This document shows, piece by piece, positions 63,097 to 64,000 of a DNA stretch of 64,000 nt. Under the pieces are notes generated by a model. That model was not told the origin of the DNA. It ran no database searches and saw only the letters and a list, made by a program, of their open reading frames with translations. The DNA comes from Siphonobacter sp. SORGH_AS_0500 (GTDB lineage: Bacteria > Bacteroidota > Bacteroidia > Cytophagales > Spirosomataceae), in contig NZ_NHPP01000001.1 in assembly GCF_002838835.1 (NCBI RefSeq), forward strand, positions 1 through 64,000. The letters are read 5' to 3'. Position 1 is the first letter of the stretch. Every line of letters begins with the position of its first letter. The position numbers were made by a program, and so were the translations under genes.

Positions 63097-63123
63097 AAAG
63101 GGTGGGGCATGGCTCCGCCCTTT
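63097..63123 (+). terminator. hairpin terminator
   Basis: A GC-rich stem (AAAGGGTGGGGC with GCTCCGCCCTTT, G-U pairs allowed) followed by TGTTTT, 20 bp after the LEA14-like gene. Confidence 0.75.
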
Positions 63124-63134
63124 TGTTTTACCAA

Positions 63135-63971
63135 ATGACTTCATTACAGAACACGATATTTCGCGAGACGTTTGAACAATTCCTCTGGCAGGAAATGGAG
63201 GGAGAGGACTGGGTAAAAGCGGGTGAAGGCCGGTATGAAAATGAAGCCCGTCAATTGGCTATAGCTCTCAACGTAGAAAGGGATAAAATTGTACTTTTAC
63301 AAGAATTAGACTTTTACGAAAGACGGGGTTGGCAAGTGATTCAATTATGGCAGGATGTATGGGAGAATCAACCTTCCATTGTGAAAAGTCGGCTAAAGTC
63401 TTTGCTTGGAAAATCAGCCCGAATTCCGGGGCGGCTGACGTTTATAAAACCGATTGAATCTGATTTTTTTAAAGAGTTTTTGAAAAAGAACCATTTACAG
63501 GATTCGGCTAAATGTCCCTATCGCTACGGCTTATTTTTAAAAAATAAGCCACAAAACCAGCTTTTTTTAAATGACCCGACTATCGTTAATGACTGTGTGG
63601 CCGTGGCTGGCTTCGGCCCTGTACGTTTCATGCCTGGCCGGGGAGAAAACTACTATTCAGGAGAATTAATTCGGTTTTCTAATGTGCTGAATCATACGGT
63701 TGTGGGCGGACTGGATAAATTGATCAAAGCCTTTTTGCGTGAACATCCCGTGCAGGATTTAATGACCTACGCTGACCGGGATTGGTCAACTGGTAAAAGT
63801 TATGAACGGCTCGGTTTTAAGCGTGTAGGAACAACACTGCCACAGGAGTTCTGGCTGGATTTAAAAACGAATATTCGGCATTACCCACATCGACTCAAAA
63901 AGGATTTTTCGGGAGAATTCAGGGAAGTGTATAATTCCGGTAATTACAAGTACATCAAGTTTTTAAGTTAA
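63135..63971 (+). CDS. protein related to T4-phage endonuclease-associated domain, unknown function
   Basis: From ATG 63135 a 278-residue cytoplasmic protein. The C-terminal half carries VAVAGFGPVRFM, YSGELIRFSNVLNHTVVGGL then DKLIKAFLREH, DLMTYADRDWSTGKSYERLG and FKRVGTTLPQEFWLDL. The sequence YADR.WS.G..YE.LGF is a recognisable signature shared with non-catalytic regions of T4-type phage and homing-endonuclease-linked proteins. The N-terminal half is helical and unrecognised. No nuclease motif is visible. It overlaps nothing, and a further gene starts 1 bp later, so the two are probably co-transcribed. Confidence 0.55.
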   Translation: MTSLQNTIFRETFEQFLWQEMEGEDWVKAGEGRYENEARQLAIALNVERDKIVLLQELDFYERRGWQVIQLWQDVWENQPSIVKSRLKSLLGKSARIPGRLTFIKPIESDFFKEFLKKNHLQDSAKCPYRYGLFLKNKPQNQLFLNDPTIVNDCVAVAGFGPVRFMPGRGENYYSGELIRFSNVLNHTVVGGLDKLIKAFLREHPVQDLMTYADRDWSTGKSYERLGFKRVGTTLPQEFWLDLKTNIRHYPHRLKKDFSGEFREVYNSGNYKYIKFLS

Positions 63972-63972
63972 T

Positions 63973-64000
63973 ATGAGCGAGTTACAAACGCTTCAGCCCC
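63973..64000 (+). CDS. start of a gene truncated by the window edge
   Basis: ATG 63973 opens MSELQTLQP and runs to the end of the window. It begins 1 bp after the preceding stop. Too short to identify. Confidence 0.4.

Overview
The window comes from a Bacteroidota chromosome, most likely order Cytophagales (Spirosoma/Siphonobacter-like); this placement is inference. Supporting signs are two SusC/SusD outer-membrane pairs, a FecI-FecR-STN-type TonB regulatory cascade, a DUF4369-TlpA thioredoxin, many short lipoproteins, TAnnTTTG-type promoters and almost no purine-rich ribosome binding sites. No rRNA, CRISPR array, complete prophage or insertion sequence was seen. One tRNA (initiator Met) is present.

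Layout. 0-7 kb: a secreted protein whose 5' end and upstream region occur twice (1-243 and 6539-6781), a decayed VOC gene, a GNAT acetyltransferase, a DUF4259 gene, a frameshifted acyltransferase-3 gene and a frameshifted OmpA-type lipoprotein. 7-16 kb: a TlpA-like oxidoreductase, an intact DNA/RNA non-specific endonuclease (9602-10465) and a decayed paralogue of it (14731-15359), lipoproteins, and an atypical LuxR-type regulator. 15.9-17.4 kb: a geneless AT-rich stretch with a compact series of hairpins that could be a small RNA. 17.4-21.8 kb: a frameshifted fatty-acid hydroxylase and a large tricorn-like S41 peptidase. 21.8-28 kb: an AT-rich accessory block with a PIN-like protein and an overlapping small gene, an esterase, DUF2200, NADAR, AraC and PEBP genes. 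29.4-38.3 kb: a sigma factor, FecR anti-sigma factor, STN-SusC, SusD, a redoxin and a cytochrome c/copper monooxygenase, forming one probable signal-responsive transport and oxidation locus. 38.5-43.6 kb: an EreA-like protein, a GNAT protein, tRNA-fMet, DUF6157, VOC and a divergent NmrA/HxlR pair. 44.4-49.1 kb: a second SusC/SusD operon. 49.2-64 kb: DUF4269 and methyltransferase genes, a Cthe_2159-like beta-helix protein, an FMN-binding stress protein, an HD hydrolase, a PQQ-type sugar dehydrogenase/cytochrome c protein, a NUDIX regulator, a plug-like lipoprotein, a SatD-DUF3307 operon preceded by three 29-bp-spaced repeats, a LEA14-like lipoprotein and a T4-endonuclease-associated-type protein.

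How genes work together. The clearest functional unit is 29401-38339. An STN-bearing SusC would sense its ligand and signal through FecR to the ECF sigma factor. SusCD would import the ligand, and the last two genes supply an exported CPLC redoxin and a haem/copper oxidase. The SatD-DUF3307 operon carries a striking iteron-like promoter.

A recurrent feature is that several conserved genes, and the initiator tRNA, are each repaired by adding one base to a short homopolymer (near 3331, 4521, 13335, 17950, 40669 and 58688). This suggests systematic base under-calling in the assembly as much as true gene decay. By contrast the second nuclease copy and the VOC remnant carry several independent lesions and are true pseudogenes.
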